A stretch of 6,423 nt of DNA from a bacterium UBA6154 (GTDB lineage Bacteria > Actinomycetota > Actinomycetes > S36-B12): assembly GCA_002422375.1 (NCBI GenBank), contig DIUQ01000011.1:628-7050 (forward strand). The letters run 5' to 3'. Shown one piece after another: positions 6,001 to 6,423 of this stretch (the first letter of the stretch is position 1; each line of letters begins with the position of its first letter). A program made the position numbers and the translations under genes. The notes beneath the pieces were generated by a model. The model did no database searches. It was not told the origin of the DNA and worked only from the letters and a program-made list of their open reading frames with translations.

Positions 6001-6423
6001 CCTGGCAAATTCTCCGCAAGAGCTTGATCGGGTTAACGGCGTCTGACTCGCCGCCACTGCGCCAGTATTCAAAATGCAGATGTACCTGACCCGGGGATCC
6101 AGTATCTCCCATGCGGCCAATCACTTGCCCTTTTTCCACTTTCTGCCCGGACTTGATGAGCACTTTGTCCATGTGCCCGTAGTAGTACTTCGAACCACTT
6201 TTCCCTTGCAACACAATTTGCAACGCACCATTGGATTGCTTCTTGGTGCGGTTAATGCGTCCACCTTCAACGGCAAAAATAGGGGTACCTCGCTTACCCC
6301 CAAAATCCATGCCCATGTGGGTTCGCCGTCCACGGTCTGCTCCCCATCCTGCACCTAACCAAAAGTTCTTGGTGGGACAAACCTTTCCGCGCTTCTTTTT
6401 CTTGGCCAAGGATTCAGATCGCA
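5993..6423 (-). CDS. M23-family (LytM-type) metallopeptidase, C-terminal domain (partial, runs off right edge)
   Basis: Peptidoglycan endopeptidase domain of the M23/LytM family, which cuts cell-wall cross-links using zinc. Numbered from a TTG at 6409, the zinc ligands are H31 and D35 (HMGMD) and H112 (second His of HLHFE), with catalytic histidines H79 (YYYGHM) and H110. All are intact, so the domain should be active. Two cysteines, C11 and C135, near the domain ends might form a disulfide. A lysine-rich stretch (3-6) precedes the domain. The frame stays open from the TTG to the window edge with no stop, and no signal peptide or ribosome site is seen at the TTG. An M23 enzyme must be exported, so this is most likely the C-terminal part of a longer protein with its signal sequence outside the window. 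It is convergent with the reductase gene, overlapping it by four bases. Confidence 0.9.
   Translation of the reverse strand, partial: RSESLAKKKKRGKVCPTKNFWLGAGWGADRGRRTHMGMDFGGKRGTPIFAVEGGRINRTKKQSNGALQIVLQGKSGSKYYYGHMDKVLIKSGQKVEKGQVIGRMGDTGSPGQVHLHFEYWRSGGESDAVNPIKLLRRICQGV

Noticed and set aside
1..6423. tRNA or rRNA genes, insertion sequences, CRISPR repeats, prophage or defence genes
   Set aside because: Reading both strands showed none: conserved chromosomal genes fill the window and no direct repeats, transposase motifs or cloverleaf-like stretches were seen.

Overview
The window looks like a gene-dense stretch of an actinobacterial chromosome with medium GC (roughly half, judged by eye). 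The main evidence is the order metG – rsmI with a divergent protein O-mannosyltransferase (Pmt) gene. This cluster is common in Actinobacteria, and the Pmt sequence is of the actinobacterial type. The short intergenic gaps, overlapping genes and moderate GC would suit a compact-genome aquatic actinobacterium, but that placement is inference.

Layout. Positions 1-563 (minus) hold the N-terminal third of methionyl-tRNA synthetase, which runs off the left edge. Positions 573-1460 (minus) hold rsmI, the 16S rRNA C1402 2'-O-methyltransferase, directly upstream of metG and probably co-transcribed with it. Divergent from rsmI is pmt at 1495-3078 (plus), a multi-spanning membrane glycosyltransferase. 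Its 3' end overlaps tail to tail with a secreted protein of unknown function (3075-3776, minus). From a 53-bp divergent promoter region, a HAD-family 2-haloacid-dehalogenase-like gene (3830-4501, plus) starts. It overlaps by one base a LysE/RhtB-type exporter gene (4501-5124, plus). After 20 bp comes an aldo/keto reductase gene (5145-5996, plus), apparently with its own leaderless promoter. It too overlaps tail to tail, again by four bases (TTAG), with an M23 (LytM-type) metallopeptidase gene on the minus strand, which runs off the right edge.

How the parts fit. metG and rsmI both serve translation: aminoacylation of tRNA-Met, and modification of the ribosomal P-site region. Pmt, the secreted protein and the M23 peptidase act at or outside the membrane. 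The HAD, exporter and reductase genes form a small metabolic group whose substrates cannot be read from sequence. I see no mobile element, tRNA, rRNA, CRISPR array or prophage, and no gene-free stretch longer than about 55 bp. The most unusual features are small-scale: a strong palindrome that encodes the last residues of two convergent proteins, a repeated TTAG tail-to-tail overlap, and a recurring arrangement of a TANNNT box exactly six bases before a start codon, which suggests leaderless transcripts. I found no clear new biological system.
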